Positions 40,248-48,991 of a stretch of 56,087 nt of DNA are shown piece by piece (positions within the stretch are counted from its first letter, which is position 1; each line of letters opens with the position of its first letter). The position numbers were made by a program, and so were the translations under genes. The notes below the pieces were generated by a model, which was given only the letters and a program-made list of their open reading frames with translations, was not told where the DNA came from and searched no databases. Location of the stretch: positions 1-56,087 of the forward strand of contig CAJUFK010000007.1 of assembly GCA_910585535.1 (NCBI GenBank). Reading direction: 5' to 3'. Source of the DNA: an uncultured Angelakisella sp. (GTDB taxonomy: Bacteria > Bacillota > Clostridia > Oscillospirales > Ruminococcaceae).

Positions 40248-41525
40248 ATGGACCAGACCATCACCCTTTCCTTTGTGGACAAGGGCGGGGTCCTGAACCC
40301 CGGAGAGCTGGAGGAGCGGTGCCGCCAGGCGGAGCCTGTCCTCCGGCGGGCGGTGGAGGGGGACCCCCAGTACCGGGATTTTACCGGCTGGCGCACCGTG
40401 GACGAACACGCCGGACCGGACCGGGTGGCCTTCCTCCAGAAGGAAGCGGACCGGGTCCGGAAGGACGCCGACGCCTTTGTGGTTATCGGCATCGGGGGCT
40501 CCAACCAGTCCTCCCGGGCCGCCATCAAGGCCCTGCGGCCAAAGGACGGCCCCGCCATCCTCTGGGCCGGGAACACCATTTCCGCCTGCGAAATGGCCCG
40601 GACCTTGGAAGAGCTGGACGAATACAAATCGGTTTACATCGACTGCATCGCCAAAAACTTTGAGACCCTGGAGCCGGGCATCGCCTTTCGGGTGCTGCGC
40701 CAGTACCTGGAAAAGCGGTACGGCGAAGCGGAGGCCGCCAAGCGGATCTTCGCCACCGGCACCCCGGGCAGCACCCTGCACCAGCTTTGCAAGGATCATG
40801 GCTACACCTTCCTCACCTTCCCGGAGCGGGTAGGGGGGCGGTTCTCGGTCCTCTCCGACGTGGGGCTGTTCCCCATGGCGGTGGCCGGGGTGGACATCGC
40901 CGCTGTCACCGCCGGGATGCGCCAGATGCGGGACCGGATCTTTGCCGAAAAGGCGGAGGAAAACATCGCCCTTCGGTATGCTGTTCTTCGGAAGCTGTTT
41001 CTGGAAAAGGGCTACGCCCTGGAAATGCTCTCCTTCTTCGAGCCGAGGCTGGATTACTTCGCCAAGTGGTGGGTCCAGACCTTCGCCGAAAGCGAGGGCA
41101 AGGAGGACACCGCCCTCTACCCCATCGTTTCCAGCAACTCGGAGGACCTCCACGCCGTGGGGCAGTACGTCCAGCAGGGGCGGCCCATCCTCTTTGAGAC
41201 CTTCCTGGAGATCCGGGCCCGGGACGCCTCGGTGATCCTCCCCCCGGAAACCAAAAAGGACTATTTCGACTACCTCACCGGCAAGGATTTTTGGGACATC
41301 AATGAGGCAGCCCGAAAGGGCACCTTTTCCGCCCACAGCCACCGGGGTATCCCCTGTCTTTGTTTCTCCATCCCCGCCATCGACGCCCACACCCTGGGGC
41401 AGCTGTATTACTACTTCATCTTCTCCTGCTACCTCTCCTGTGAGCTGCTGGGGGTAAACCCCTTTGACCAGCCCGGGGTGGAGGCCTACAAGCACCAGAT
41501 GTTCGCCCTTTTGGGCAAGCCGTAA
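40248..41525 (+). CDS. pgi: Glucose-6-phosphate isomerase
   Basis: The 425-residue enzyme interconverts glucose-6- and fructose-6-phosphate. The sugar-phosphate loop is VVIGIGGSNQSSRAA (about residues 77-91), SSNSEDLHAVGQYVQQG is near 300, and the C-terminal histidine/lysine region is VEAYKHQMF. The ATG at 40248 follows AAGGAGG. It is placed between nagA and the aldolase, completing an amino-sugar to glycolysis module. Confidence 0.92.
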   Translation: MDQTITLSFVDKGGVLNPGELEERCRQAEPVLRRAVEGDPQYRDFTGWRTVDEHAGPDRVAFLQKEADRVRKDADAFVVIGIGGSNQSSRAAIKALRPKDGPAILWAGNTISACEMARTLEELDEYKSVYIDCIAKNFETLEPGIAFRVLRQYLEKRYGEAEAAKRIFATGTPGSTLHQLCKDHGYTFLTFPERVGGRFSVLSDVGLFPMAVAGVDIAAVTAGMRQMRDRIFAEKAEENIALRYAVLRKLFLEKGYALEMLSFFEPRLDYFAKWWVQTFAESEGKEDTALYPIVSSNSEDLHAVGQYVQQGRPILFETFLEIRARDASVILPPETKKDYFDYLTGKDFWDINEAARKGTFSAHSHRGIPCLCFSIPAIDAHTLGQLYYYFIFSCYLSCELLGVNPFDQPGVEAYKHQMFALLGKP

Positions 41526-41543
41526 CAGAAAGGAGTTTTTACT

Positions 41544-42698
41544 ATGCCGCTGATCCCGCTTCGTCCCGTTTTGGAGGCCGCTGAGACCCACGGATACGCA
41601 CAGGGAGCCTTTAACGTCAACGCCGTTTGCCAGGCAAAAGCCGTCATTGAAGTACACGAAATGCTCCGCTCCCCCGCTATCCTCCAGGGGGCGGACCTGG
41701 CAAATGCCTTTATGGGGGGCCGCACCGATTTCCAGAACGGCACCCTGGAGGATAAGAAGAAGGGCGCAAAAAACATCGCCGACGCCGTTCGCAAGTACGG
41801 GGAACAAAGCCCCATTCCTGTGGTCCTCCACCTGGACCATGGCCGGGATTTCGACTCCTGCGTGGCCGCCATCGAGGGGGGCTACACCTCGGTGATGATC
41901 GACGGCTCCTCCCTCCCCTACGAGGAGAATGTTGAGCTGACCCGGGAAGTCGTCAAGTACGCCCATCCCCGTGGCGTCAGCGTGGAGGGGGAGCTGGGGG
42001 TCCTGGCCGGGGTAGAGGACCATGTATTCGCCCAAAATTCCACCTATACCAATCCCTTGACCGCTGTGGACTTTTTGAAAAAGACCGGGGTGGACGCCCT
42101 GGCTATCAGCTACGGCACCATGCACGGGGCCAGCAAGGGCAAGGATGTAAAGCTGCGCCGGGAGATCCCCATTGCCATCCGGGAGTGCATGAGCCACGAG
42201 GGGATCCGGGCCTTCCTGGTCTCCCACGGCTCCTCCACCGTTCCCCAGTACATCGTCCAGGAGATCAACGCCCTGGGCGGGGAGATCCAAAATGCCTACG
42301 GCATCTCCAAGGAGGAGCTGAAGGCCGCCATCCCCTGCGGCATCCGGAAGATCAACGTGGATACCGACATCCGTCTGGCAGTGACCAGAAACCTCCGGGA
42401 ACTGTTCCGGGACTGCCCGGAGCTGAAGGCCGACCCTGTTGTCGGGCCCATCTGGACCCTCCTGGACGAAAAGCGGGCCGCCTTTGACCCCCGGGCCTTC
42501 CTGCCCCCTATCATGGATACCGTGATGTACGGCACCGGCGAAGGGGAGGCCCTGGCCCGGATCACAGGCGCCATCGAAAGGGGCGTCAAGGAGGCAGTAG
42601 GCACCCTGATTGTGGAGTTCGGCTCGGTGGGCCGGTATCCCCTGGTCCGGATGGACACCCTGGAGACGATGATCCGGCGGTACAAGGAGGGGGTCTGA
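41544..42698 (+). CDS. fba: Class II fructose-bisphosphate aldolase
   Basis: The 384-residue zinc enzyme splits fructose-1,6-bisphosphate, or possibly a tagatose equivalent. Metal ligands are readable in VLHLDHGRDF, the ELGVLAG segment, GTMHGASKG and LVSHGSSTVP. The catalytic DHG and the C-terminal NVDTDIRLAVT phosphate-binding motif are present. It is longer than many class II enzymes (about 285 to 360). Confidence 0.9.
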   Translation: MPLIPLRPVLEAAETHGYAQGAFNVNAVCQAKAVIEVHEMLRSPAILQGADLANAFMGGRTDFQNGTLEDKKKGAKNIADAVRKYGEQSPIPVVLHLDHGRDFDSCVAAIEGGYTSVMIDGSSLPYEENVELTREVVKYAHPRGVSVEGELGVLAGVEDHVFAQNSTYTNPLTAVDFLKKTGVDALAISYGTMHGASKGKDVKLRREIPIAIRECMSHEGIRAFLVSHGSSTVPQYIVQEINALGGEIQNAYGISKEELKAAIPCGIRKINVDTDIRLAVTRNLRELFRDCPELKADPVVGPIWTLLDEKRAAFDPRAFLPPIMDTVMYGTGEGEALARITGAIERGVKEAVGTLIVEFGSVGRYPLVRMDTLETMIRRYKEGV

Positions 42699-42699
42699 G

Positions 42700-43866
42700 A
42701 TGGCCGGGAAGCTTCTTCTCGTCCACGGCGGCGGCCCTACGGCGGTCCTCAACTGCTCCCTTTACGGCGCGGCGGAGGAGGCCATAGCCAGCGGAAAAAT
42801 CGATGAGGTCTACGGGGCCCTGGGGGGGATGGGCGGCCTGCTGGCGGAGCGGTTCGTCCGCCTGGATACCCTTCCATCCTCCCGCCGGGAGCTGCTTCGC
42901 ACCACCCCAGGCTCGGCCATCGGCACCTCCCGGGACGCCATGGAGGCTCCGGAGTACGCCAGGGCGGCGGAGGTCATCCGAAAGAACGGCTTTAACTTTC
43001 TCCTCTGCAATGGGGGCAACGGCACCATGGATACCTGCGGCAAGGTATACGAAGCCTGCCAGGCGGCGGGAACCCAGGTCCTGGTTGCGGGCATCCCCAA
43101 GACCATGGACAACGACATCGCCGTCACCGACCACTCCCCCGGCTTTCCCAGCGCCGCCCGGTTTATCGCCGGAACGGTGCGGGAAATCTGTGCCGACGTC
43201 CGTTCCCTGCCCCTCCACGTCTGTGTGGTAGAGGCCATGGGGCGCAACGCCGGCTGGGTCACTGCCGCGGCAGCCCTGGCCAGCCAGGCCGGGGAGATCG
43301 GCCCCGACCTCATCTACCTGCCGGAACGGGACTTTGACGAGGCTGCCTTTCTCCAAGATGTGGAGCGCCTTTGGGCCCGGGGAAGAGGGGTTGTCGTTGT
43401 TGTCAGCGAAGGGATCCACGGCCCTGGCGGCAAGCCCCTGGTGCCCCCCATCTTCCAGACGGGGCGGTCCACCTACTTCGGGGACGTCTCTGCCCATCTG
43501 GCCCAGCTGGTGGTCAAGGAGCTTGGCGTCAAGGCCCGGAGCGAAAAACCAGGACTGGCGGGACGGTGCAGCATCCACTGGCGCTCCCCCATCGACTGCC
43601 GGGAAGCCGAAGAGGCCGGGCGGGCTGCGGTCCAGGCGGTTCTCAATGGTCAGACCGGTGTGATGCCCGCCTTCCGGCGGATCAGCGACCAGCCCTACCA
43701 AAGCGAAACCTTCCTGGCCCCCATCCGGGAGGTGATGCTCACCGAGCGGACCATGCCCGAGGAGTATATCAACGAAGCGGGGAACGGGGTCACAGAAGCC
43801 TATCTCCAGTGGCTGCGCCCTCTCATGGGAGAGGAGCTGCCGGAGCTGGTGACCTTCCAAGACTGA
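42700..43866 (+). CDS. pfp: 6-phosphofructokinase, probably pyrophosphate-dependent
   Basis: The 388-residue enzyme starts with LLVHGGGPTAVLNCSL and has GIPKTMDNDIAVTDHSPGF. Lysine in PKTMDND, in place of glycine in ATP enzymes (PGTIDND), points to pyrophosphate as donor. The phosphate loop reads GGNGTMDT. Its second glycine is ATP-like and the usual aspartate is replaced by asparagine, so the donor is best called probable. It starts one base after the aldolase stop and ends the operon at a terminator. Confidence 0.85.
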   Translation: MAGKLLLVHGGGPTAVLNCSLYGAAEEAIASGKIDEVYGALGGMGGLLAERFVRLDTLPSSRRELLRTTPGSAIGTSRDAMEAPEYARAAEVIRKNGFNFLLCNGGNGTMDTCGKVYEACQAAGTQVLVAGIPKTMDNDIAVTDHSPGFPSAARFIAGTVREICADVRSLPLHVCVVEAMGRNAGWVTAAAALASQAGEIGPDLIYLPERDFDEAAFLQDVERLWARGRGVVVVVSEGIHGPGGKPLVPPIFQTGRSTYFGDVSAHLAQLVVKELGVKARSEKPGLAGRCSIHWRSPIDCREAEEAGRAAVQAVLNGQTGVMPAFRRISDQPYQSETFLAPIREVMLTERTMPEEYINEAGNGVTEAYLQWLRPLMGEELPELVTFQD

Positions 43867-43874
43867 CAAAATCA

Positions 43875-43912
43875 AACAGGGCCGTCCTTTTCAAAGGGCG
43901 GCCCTGTTTTCC
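43875..43912. terminator. Bidirectional terminator after the phosphofructokinase gene
   Basis: AACAGGGCCG.CC pairs with GG.CGGCCCTGTT (43875-43908) and is followed by TTTTCC on the plus strand. A weaker T-rich tail on the minus strand could serve the convergent DUF4261-like gene. Confidence 0.85.
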
Positions 43913-43916
43913 TCTC

Positions 43917-44933
43917 TTATTTCTTGTTTTTACCCTTGCCGCTACCGTCCCGTCTTTCCCGGCGGCCCGCTGCAAACCGCCCCGGGCAGATGTCCATTAC
44001 CGGCCGTTCCGGCTGGATCAGCGCTTTCTCATACCAGCACTCCCACTGGATTCCCCGGTCGATCTGTCCCTGGGCGTTCACCCCGTCTACCGTCTCCCCC
44101 GGCTTAATCGGCACATCGTTATCATACAGGTATTGGCCTACGTTGTACAGATAGTTGGCCATGGGGTTGGGATCCAGTTCCAGGAAGTGGATCTGGACGT
44201 CCGGCAGGCCCAGGGCGTACAGCCCCAGGGTGTCCATCACCTTTTCCCCTTCCTGACCGTCGCTGATGTTGAAGAACCGTACATTCACACCGTACCACAG
44301 GAAACGGCTGTCCCCTTCCAGCGGGTTTTCCAGGGCCTGCTTCCGGGTGAGAAGCTTCCCCGCCGAGGGGGTCCACACTGCGTCGCAGGTGGGGTACAGC
44401 TCCAGGGCGGTCTCCAGCCAGGCGGTGAGGAGTCGGGCCCGCTCCAGATAGGTCAGGCCCGAGGCCATAAAGTCGCTGCACATCACCATATACTTGCAGC
44501 TGTCCAGCAGTTCCGCCCCATCCTGGACGTCCCACAGCTGGCCCCGGAGAAAATCATCCACAGACCCGGGATCAAAGGGGGAAGGCGGGGCGGTGAGGAC
44601 CTGGGCGGGCACCTTGGCGTTGTCCTTGTACTCCACCAGCAGCCCCTTGGCCGCAAAGGAGTACAGCCCGTCCGACTGCTGGGTCACGGTGTCGATGTCA
44701 CACCCCAGTTTCTCCCCCAGCTTTTGGGCGAACAGCTCCGGCTCGGGACGCTCCGGCTTTTCCCGGAACAGCAGCTGGAGCCAGATGAGCTTGTGGAAAT
44801 CCGGGGCCTCCTCTTCCCTGTCCTGCTGAAAGGTCTCCTGCTCCTGCTGGGGCTCCACCCTGGTCTCCTCCACGGGCGGGGCGGATTCCGCCTCCTCCTT
44901 CTTTTTGCCGAAAATGCCGCTCAAGATGCCCAT
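43917..44933 (-). CDS. DUF4261-like protein with amphipathic N-terminus
   Basis: The 338-residue protein starts MGILSGIFGKKKEE, a short amphipathic helix followed by lysines. An acidic linker and an alpha/beta domain (about 45-310) resembling DUF4261 follow. The C-terminal tail is rich in arginine, glycine and lysine. The neighbour upstream starts with the similar MGFLDNLLGKKKK, so both may bind membranes or a common partner in the same way. The ATG at 44933 follows AGGAGG, just after a terminator-like hairpin. Function unknown. Confidence 0.65.
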   Translation of the reverse strand: MGILSGIFGKKKEEAESAPPVEETRVEPQQEQETFQQDREEEAPDFHKLIWLQLLFREKPERPEPELFAQKLGEKLGCDIDTVTQQSDGLYSFAAKGLLVEYKDNAKVPAQVLTAPPSPFDPGSVDDFLRGQLWDVQDGAELLDSCKYMVMCSDFMASGLTYLERARLLTAWLETALELYPTCDAVWTPSAGKLLTRKQALENPLEGDSRFLWYGVNVRFFNISDGQEGEKVMDTLGLYALGLPDVQIHFLELDPNPMANYLYNVGQYLYDNDVPIKPGETVDGVNAQGQIDRGIQWECWYEKALIQPERPVMDICPGRFAAGRRERRDGSGKGKNKK

Positions 44934-44955
44934 ACAAATGTCCTCCTTCTTTTGC

Positions 44956-44992
44956 AAAAACCCGGGAAAACCACTTGGTTTCTCGGGTTTTT
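44956..44992 (-). terminator. Terminator between the two DUF4261-like genes
   Basis: On the minus strand AACCCGAGAAACCA and TGGTTTTCCCGGGTT form a long stem with one bulge, followed by TTTTTGC. It would reduce transcription into the last gene of the ribonucleotide reductase operon. Confidence 0.75.
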
Positions 44993-45003
44993 AATGCTTG
45001 TTG

Positions 45004-45861
45004 TCAAAACGCGATCTTCAGGGTCATGCCGTCCAGGGCCACTCCCTTGGATCGGGTGACAGACAGCTTTTCCTCCGCCGAATGTCCCACCGTCTCCCCG
45101 TCCCGGATGTAGGCATCCGACTTCAGCAGGTAGATGCACAGATCGTAAAGGAATTCCATGACCTCCCCGGGTTCCTTGGCGCTGTCGATGATCTCCATTT
45201 CCTCCCGGCCGAAGGAGGAAAGGCCGTAGGTGTAGCCGCAGGCCCCTTTCTTTCCCCTGTACAGGCCGACGTAGACCCAGTCCATCACCGGCAGGTCCCC
45301 AGCCTTCAGGTCCTGGGCCACTTTAAGGTAGAATTCCGGCTGGAACACCGTGCCGCTGGTGTAGATACCCAATACCTCCGGCTGCGGCAAGACGCTGGCC
45401 GCCAGGGCAGTGAACAGTTTGGCCGCCCCCACCGGGTCCTTTTCGTTCCCCATCACCGAGATGAGCAGATGGGCGGTGTGGGTCCCCGTGACCTCCACCG
45501 CCTCCTTCCAGAAGTAGTTGGCGGCGGCGAAACGCTCCGCCTCTCCTCCGGGGACCGGGGCCTCCATGAGGGAATAGGCGCACATGGTACCGTTCACCCA
45601 GAACACCGCCATGTTCTTGTCCTCGTCCTTCGACGGGTCCTCCCCTGTGTCGTCGGGGGTGATGCCCCACTCCTCCCGGAGGGTCCGGAGGACGGCCTGT
45701 TTCTCCCACTTGGCCTCCTTCAGCAGCACAAAACCGATAAAGCCGCCAGTGCGGTCCTTCTTCTCTTCGCTGCCGCCGGACTCCCCGGCCTTGGCGGTCT
45801 TGTTCCCCGCCGGGACCGGGTCCTTCTTCTTTTTGCCCAAAAGGTTGTCCAAAAATCCCAT
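45004..45861 (-). CDS. DUF4261 domain protein
   Basis: This 285-residue protein has an N-terminal MGFLDNLLGKKKK helix and a charged linker to residue 38. The DUF4261-type domain (about 39-285) begins FIGFVLLKEAKWEKQAVL and includes GTMCAYSLMEAPVPGGEAE and LLISVMGNEKDP. The family is widespread in Firmicutes without a known activity. It lies 15 bases after nrdG, so it is likely co-transcribed with ribonucleotide reductase. Confidence 0.75.
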   Translation of the reverse strand: MGFLDNLLGKKKKDPVPAGNKTAKAGESGGSEEKKDRTGGFIGFVLLKEAKWEKQAVLRTLREEWGITPDDTGEDPSKDEDKNMAVFWVNGTMCAYSLMEAPVPGGEAERFAAANYFWKEAVEVTGTHTAHLLISVMGNEKDPVGAAKLFTALAASVLPQPEVLGIYTSGTVFQPEFYLKVAQDLKAGDLPVMDWVYVGLYRGKKGACGYTYGLSSFGREEMEIIDSAKEPGEVMEFLYDLCIYLLKSDAYIRDGETVGHSAEEKLSVTRSKGVALDGMTLKIAF

Positions 45862-45876
45862 TTTTGTGTCCTCGTT

Positions 45877-46362
45877 TCAGATCAGTTTTCCCGGATGCTC
45901 GATGAGCCGCTGGTTGGCGCTCCCCCGGTACTGGAGGGTCAGGTCCCGCTCCTCCTCCCGGTAGGGGCCGTCGATCAAAAGGTCGCAGAGGTCCAGAAGC
46001 TCCAGGATGGCGGGGCGGTCCCTGCCCAGTTCCACCAGCTGCTCCAGGGTGTAGCCGGAGTAGCAGACCACATCCTTGCCCATGGCCTTCGCCCCCCGGG
46101 CGACGGCGCAGAGGGGCTCCGGCTGGCAGAAGGGCTCCCCGCCGGAGAATGTCACCCCCTGGAGGAGGGGGTCCTCCCCGATCTCCCGGAGGAGACCGGA
46201 GACCTCCGCCACCCGCCCCCCCTGGAAGGGATGGGTTTGAGGGTTGTGGCAGCCAGGGCAGTGATGAGGACAGCCCTGGGTAAAGATAACATAGCGGAAA
46301 CCGGGCCCATCGACGATGGACTCCGGTTCAATCCCGCTGATCTGTAAGGAATCAGACGCCAT
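45877..46362 (-). CDS. nrdG: Anaerobic ribonucleotide reductase activating enzyme NrdG
   Basis: This 161-residue radical-SAM enzyme generates the glycyl radical on NrdD. The cluster motif is CPHHCPGC (three cysteines spaced CxxxCxxC) near residues 31-38. It is followed by GVTFSGGEPFCQP, which binds SAM. It overlaps the small glycyl-radical gene by 11 bases, as expected for an enzyme acting on that product. Confidence 0.95.
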   Translation of the reverse strand: MASDSLQISGIEPESIVDGPGFRYVIFTQGCPHHCPGCHNPQTHPFQGGRVAEVSGLLREIGEDPLLQGVTFSGGEPFCQPEPLCAVARGAKAMGKDVVCYSGYTLEQLVELGRDRPAILELLDLCDLLIDGPYREEERDLTLQYRGSANQRLIEHPGKLI

Positions 46363-46507
46363 GCTTCACACGGTCCTTCTCCTCTTCCCGTTTTGCGTTG
46401 TTAAAGCGGTCGGTGGTGCCCACCAGGTACCCGGTAATGCGGCGGATACGCTCAAATTTAACACCCTCTCCGATTCTTCCGGCGGAAACAACAGTCTTGA
46501 TCGTCAT
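46352..46507 (-). CDS. Separate glycyl-radical subunit of class III ribonucleotide reductase
   Basis: The 51-residue protein carries the segment normally found at the C-terminus of NrdD: FERIRRITGYLVG (residues 18-30), then FNNAKREEEKDRVKHG. RITGY is the glycyl-radical signature, so Gly26 is the predicted radical site. The large subunit encoded upstream ends without this segment. The gene has its own ribosome binding site (GGAGAAAAG) and start at 46507, is in a different frame from nrdD and lies 52 bases after it. It is therefore a separate protein and not a read-through product. Confidence 0.85.
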   Translation of the reverse strand: MTIKTVVSAGRIGEGVKFERIRRITGYLVGTTDRFNNAKREEEKDRVKHGV

Positions 46508-46559
46508 GGTTCTTTTCTCCTTTGTGATGATTTTTTCCTGGGTATTTATCTTGAAGATA

Positions 46560-48905
46560 TTATTCCAGCCCGATAAAGTGAGGCATATTGGGGAACTTTT
46601 TCCGCAGCTCCCGAAGCTTTTCCAGGGGGACTCCCTCCCCTTCCCGGCGGCCGCACCGGGGGCAGACATCATCGATAACGCCAGTGTACCCGCAAATGGG
46701 GTCCCGATCCACCGGATGGTTCACCGAGCCGTAACCCACGCCGTTCTCCTTCATGCAGCGGATCACCGCCTCAAAGGCCTCCGGGTTTTTACAGGCGTCC
46801 CCGTCCAGCTCCACGTAGCTGATATGTCCTGCATTTGTAAGGGCATGGTAAGGGCCCTCCAGCTGGATCTTCCGGAACGCTTTGATGGGGTAGTACACCG
46901 GCACGTGGAAGGAGTTGGTGTAGTATTCCCGGTCGGTGACGCCGGGGATAATGCCGAACACCTTCCGGTCGATGCGGACGAACCGCCCGGAAAGCCCCTC
47001 GGCAGGGGTGGCCAGCAAGGTGAAGTTAAGGCCGGTCTTTTCCGACTCGTCGTCCATCAGCTTTCTCATGTGGCCAATGATCTCAAGGCCCAGCTTCTGG
47101 CTCTCCTCGCTCTCCCCGTGATGCTTTCCGGTAAGGGCCACCAGGGTCTCGGCCAGGCCGATAAAGCCTACGCTGAGGGTGCCGTGCTTGATGACCTCCT
47201 CGATGGTGTCATCGATCTCCAGCTTATCGGAATCGATCCAAACCCCCTGGCCCATAAGGAAGGGATAGTTGCGGCACTTTTTGGCCGCCTGGATCTTGAA
47301 CCGGTGGAGCAGCTGGCGCACCACCAGGGCCACCCGCTGGTCCAAAATGCGGTAGAATTCGCCGATGTCCCCCTTGGCCTGGATGCCGATGCGGGGAAGG
47401 TTGATGGAGGTAAAGCTAAGGTTTCCCCGGCCGCAGGTCACCTCCCGGCTGGGGTCGTAGTGGTTGCCCATGACCCGGGTCCGGCAGCCCATATAGGAGA
47501 CCTCTGTATTGTAGTCCCCGGGGCGGTAATACTGGAGGTTAAAGGGGGCGTCCAAAAAGCTGAAGTTGGGGAAAAGCCGCTTGGCGGAGGTGCGGATGGC
47601 CAGCTGGAACAGGTCATAGTTGGGATCCTCCGGGTTGTAGCTGACCCCTTCCTTCACCTTGAAGATCTGTACCGGGAAGATGGGGGTCTCCCCGTTGCCC
47701 AAGCCGGCGTCGGTGGCCATGAGGAGGTTACGGATCACCATTCGTCCCTCGGGGGAGGTGTCGGTGCCGTAGTTGATGGAGCTAAAGGGCACCTGGGCCC
47801 CTGCCCGGGAGTTCATGGTGTTCAGGTTATGGACCAGGGCCTCCATGGCCTGATAGGTGGCTTTGTCCGTCTCGGTGAGGGCCACCTCCATGGCGGCGTG
47901 GTGGGCATCCAGGCACTGGGCGTCGGTAATGGACTGGTACCCCCCCTCCCGCTGGTGCTGGGGCAGCCACCGGCAGAGGCGCATTCCGTACTCCCGTTCC
48001 TCCCCCATGGTCAGGTCCTCGGTTCCCAGATGGTCCTTGATGGCCTCTGTCAGGGCCTTGCTGTCCGCCTGGGTCATTCCAAAGCGGAAGGCGAAGTAAT
48101 GGGCCAGCGCCTTGAAATACTCCTTCCGGAAGGTCTTTCGGACCCCGGGGGCCATGGAGTAGTCGAAGTTTGGCACCGACTGGCCGCCGTGCATCTCGTT
48201 TTGGTTGGCCTGGATAGCGATGCAGCCCAGGGCGGAGTAGCTTTGGATGCTGTTGGGCTCCCGCAGATAGCCGTGACCGGTGGAGAAGCCGCCATGAAAC
48301 AGCTTCAGCAGGTCGATTTGGCAGCAGGTCTCGGTGAGCATATAGAAATCCTTATCGTGGATGTGGATGTCCCCGTTGATGTGGGCAGCGGCGGCATCCT
48401 TGGGGAGGATGTAGTTGTCGATGAAATATTTGGAGCCCTCGGAGCCGTACTTCAGCATGGTGCCCATGGCGGTGTCGGCGTCGATATTGGCGTTTTCCCG
48501 CTTGATGTCGGCATCCTTGGCGTAGGCGAAGGTCAGCTCCTTGTAGATCTCCATCAGGTCGCCTTCCGACTGCCGGATCTTGGCGTGTTCCGCCCGGTAA
48601 AGGATGTATGCCTTGGCGGTCCTGGCGAAGCCCTCCCGGATAAGAGCCTCCTCTACCAGGTCCTGGATCTGCTCCACCGTAGGGATCCGCCGGCCCGGGA
48701 TGGCGTCCACCACAGCGGCGGTCAGCGCCTCCAGCTTCTTGGCGGAGATCTTTTCCTCCGGCACGGCGACACAGGCCTTGCGGATGGCCTCCTTGATCTT
48801 TGCCGAGTCAAAGGGGACTGTCTCCCCGTTGCGCTTTTTAACAGACTTGGGCGGCGCCTTCTGAGCCGCGGCGGCCTTTGCCGGCTTTGGGGTTTCCTTG
48901 GACAT
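46560..48905 (-). CDS. nrdD: Anaerobic ribonucleoside-triphosphate reductase large subunit without glycyl-radical tail
   Basis: This 781-residue enzyme reduces NTPs to dNTPs without oxygen. An Ala/Lys/Pro-rich start is followed by an ATP-cone (about 20-110, VKKRNGETVPFDSAKIKEAI). The ten-stranded barrel contains TCCQIDLLKLFHGGFSTGHG and the cysteine loop SYMGCRTRVMGN. Near the C-terminus a zinc-site-like ICGYTGVIDDVCPRCGRREG is followed by an unusual tail ending PNMPHFIGLE. The RVxGY-type glycyl motif that should come next is absent and is encoded by the next gene. The start at 48905 follows GAGGAGG. Confidence 0.92.
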   Translation of the reverse strand: MSKETPKPAKAAAAQKAPPKSVKKRNGETVPFDSAKIKEAIRKACVAVPEEKISAKKLEALTAAVVDAIPGRRIPTVEQIQDLVEEALIREGFARTAKAYILYRAEHAKIRQSEGDLMEIYKELTFAYAKDADIKRENANIDADTAMGTMLKYGSEGSKYFIDNYILPKDAAAAHINGDIHIHDKDFYMLTETCCQIDLLKLFHGGFSTGHGYLREPNSIQSYSALGCIAIQANQNEMHGGQSVPNFDYSMAPGVRKTFRKEYFKALAHYFAFRFGMTQADSKALTEAIKDHLGTEDLTMGEEREYGMRLCRWLPQHQREGGYQSITDAQCLDAHHAAMEVALTETDKATYQAMEALVHNLNTMNSRAGAQVPFSSINYGTDTSPEGRMVIRNLLMATDAGLGNGETPIFPVQIFKVKEGVSYNPEDPNYDLFQLAIRTSAKRLFPNFSFLDAPFNLQYYRPGDYNTEVSYMGCRTRVMGNHYDPSREVTCGRGNLSFTSINLPRIGIQAKGDIGEFYRILDQRVALVVRQLLHRFKIQAAKKCRNYPFLMGQGVWIDSDKLEIDDTIEEVIKHGTLSVGFIGLAETLVALTGKHHGESEESQKLGLEIIGHMRKLMDDESEKTGLNFTLLATPAEGLSGRFVRIDRKVFGIIPGVTDREYYTNSFHVPVYYPIKAFRKIQLEGPYHALTNAGHISYVELDGDACKNPEAFEAVIRCMKENGVGYGSVNHPVDRDPICGYTGVIDDVCPRCGRREGEGVPLEKLRELRKKFPNMPHFIGLE

Positions 48906-48936
48906 AAAAAAAGCCTCCTCGCAGGATGAGGGTAAA

Positions 48937-48991
48937 ACACAACATCTAGTTGTCGACCCGTCGTTTTTGCTGGGTATATAGTACAACATCT
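48937..48991. promoter_or_regulatory. NrdR-box-like direct repeats at the nrd promoter
   Basis: ACAACATCT occurs at 48939-48947, where it forms the imperfect palindrome ACAACATCTAGTTGTC. It occurs again at 48983-48991, overlapping the -10 region. The spacing is 44 bases. Paired AT-rich dyads of this kind are bound by the repressor NrdR ahead of ribonucleotide reductase operons. The match to the consensus is partial. Confidence 0.4.

Noticed and set aside
46508..46559. Programmed frameshift or stop read-through joining nrdD to the glycyl-radical peptide
   Set aside because: The small gene is in another frame, begins 52 bases after the nrdD stop and has its own start codon and ribosome binding site; no slippery site was seen.
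46398..48929. 843-codon open frame on the plus strand
   Set aside because: It lies exactly antisense to nrdD; long antisense frames are common in GC-rich DNA with C- or G-ending codons, and the translation has no recognisable domain.
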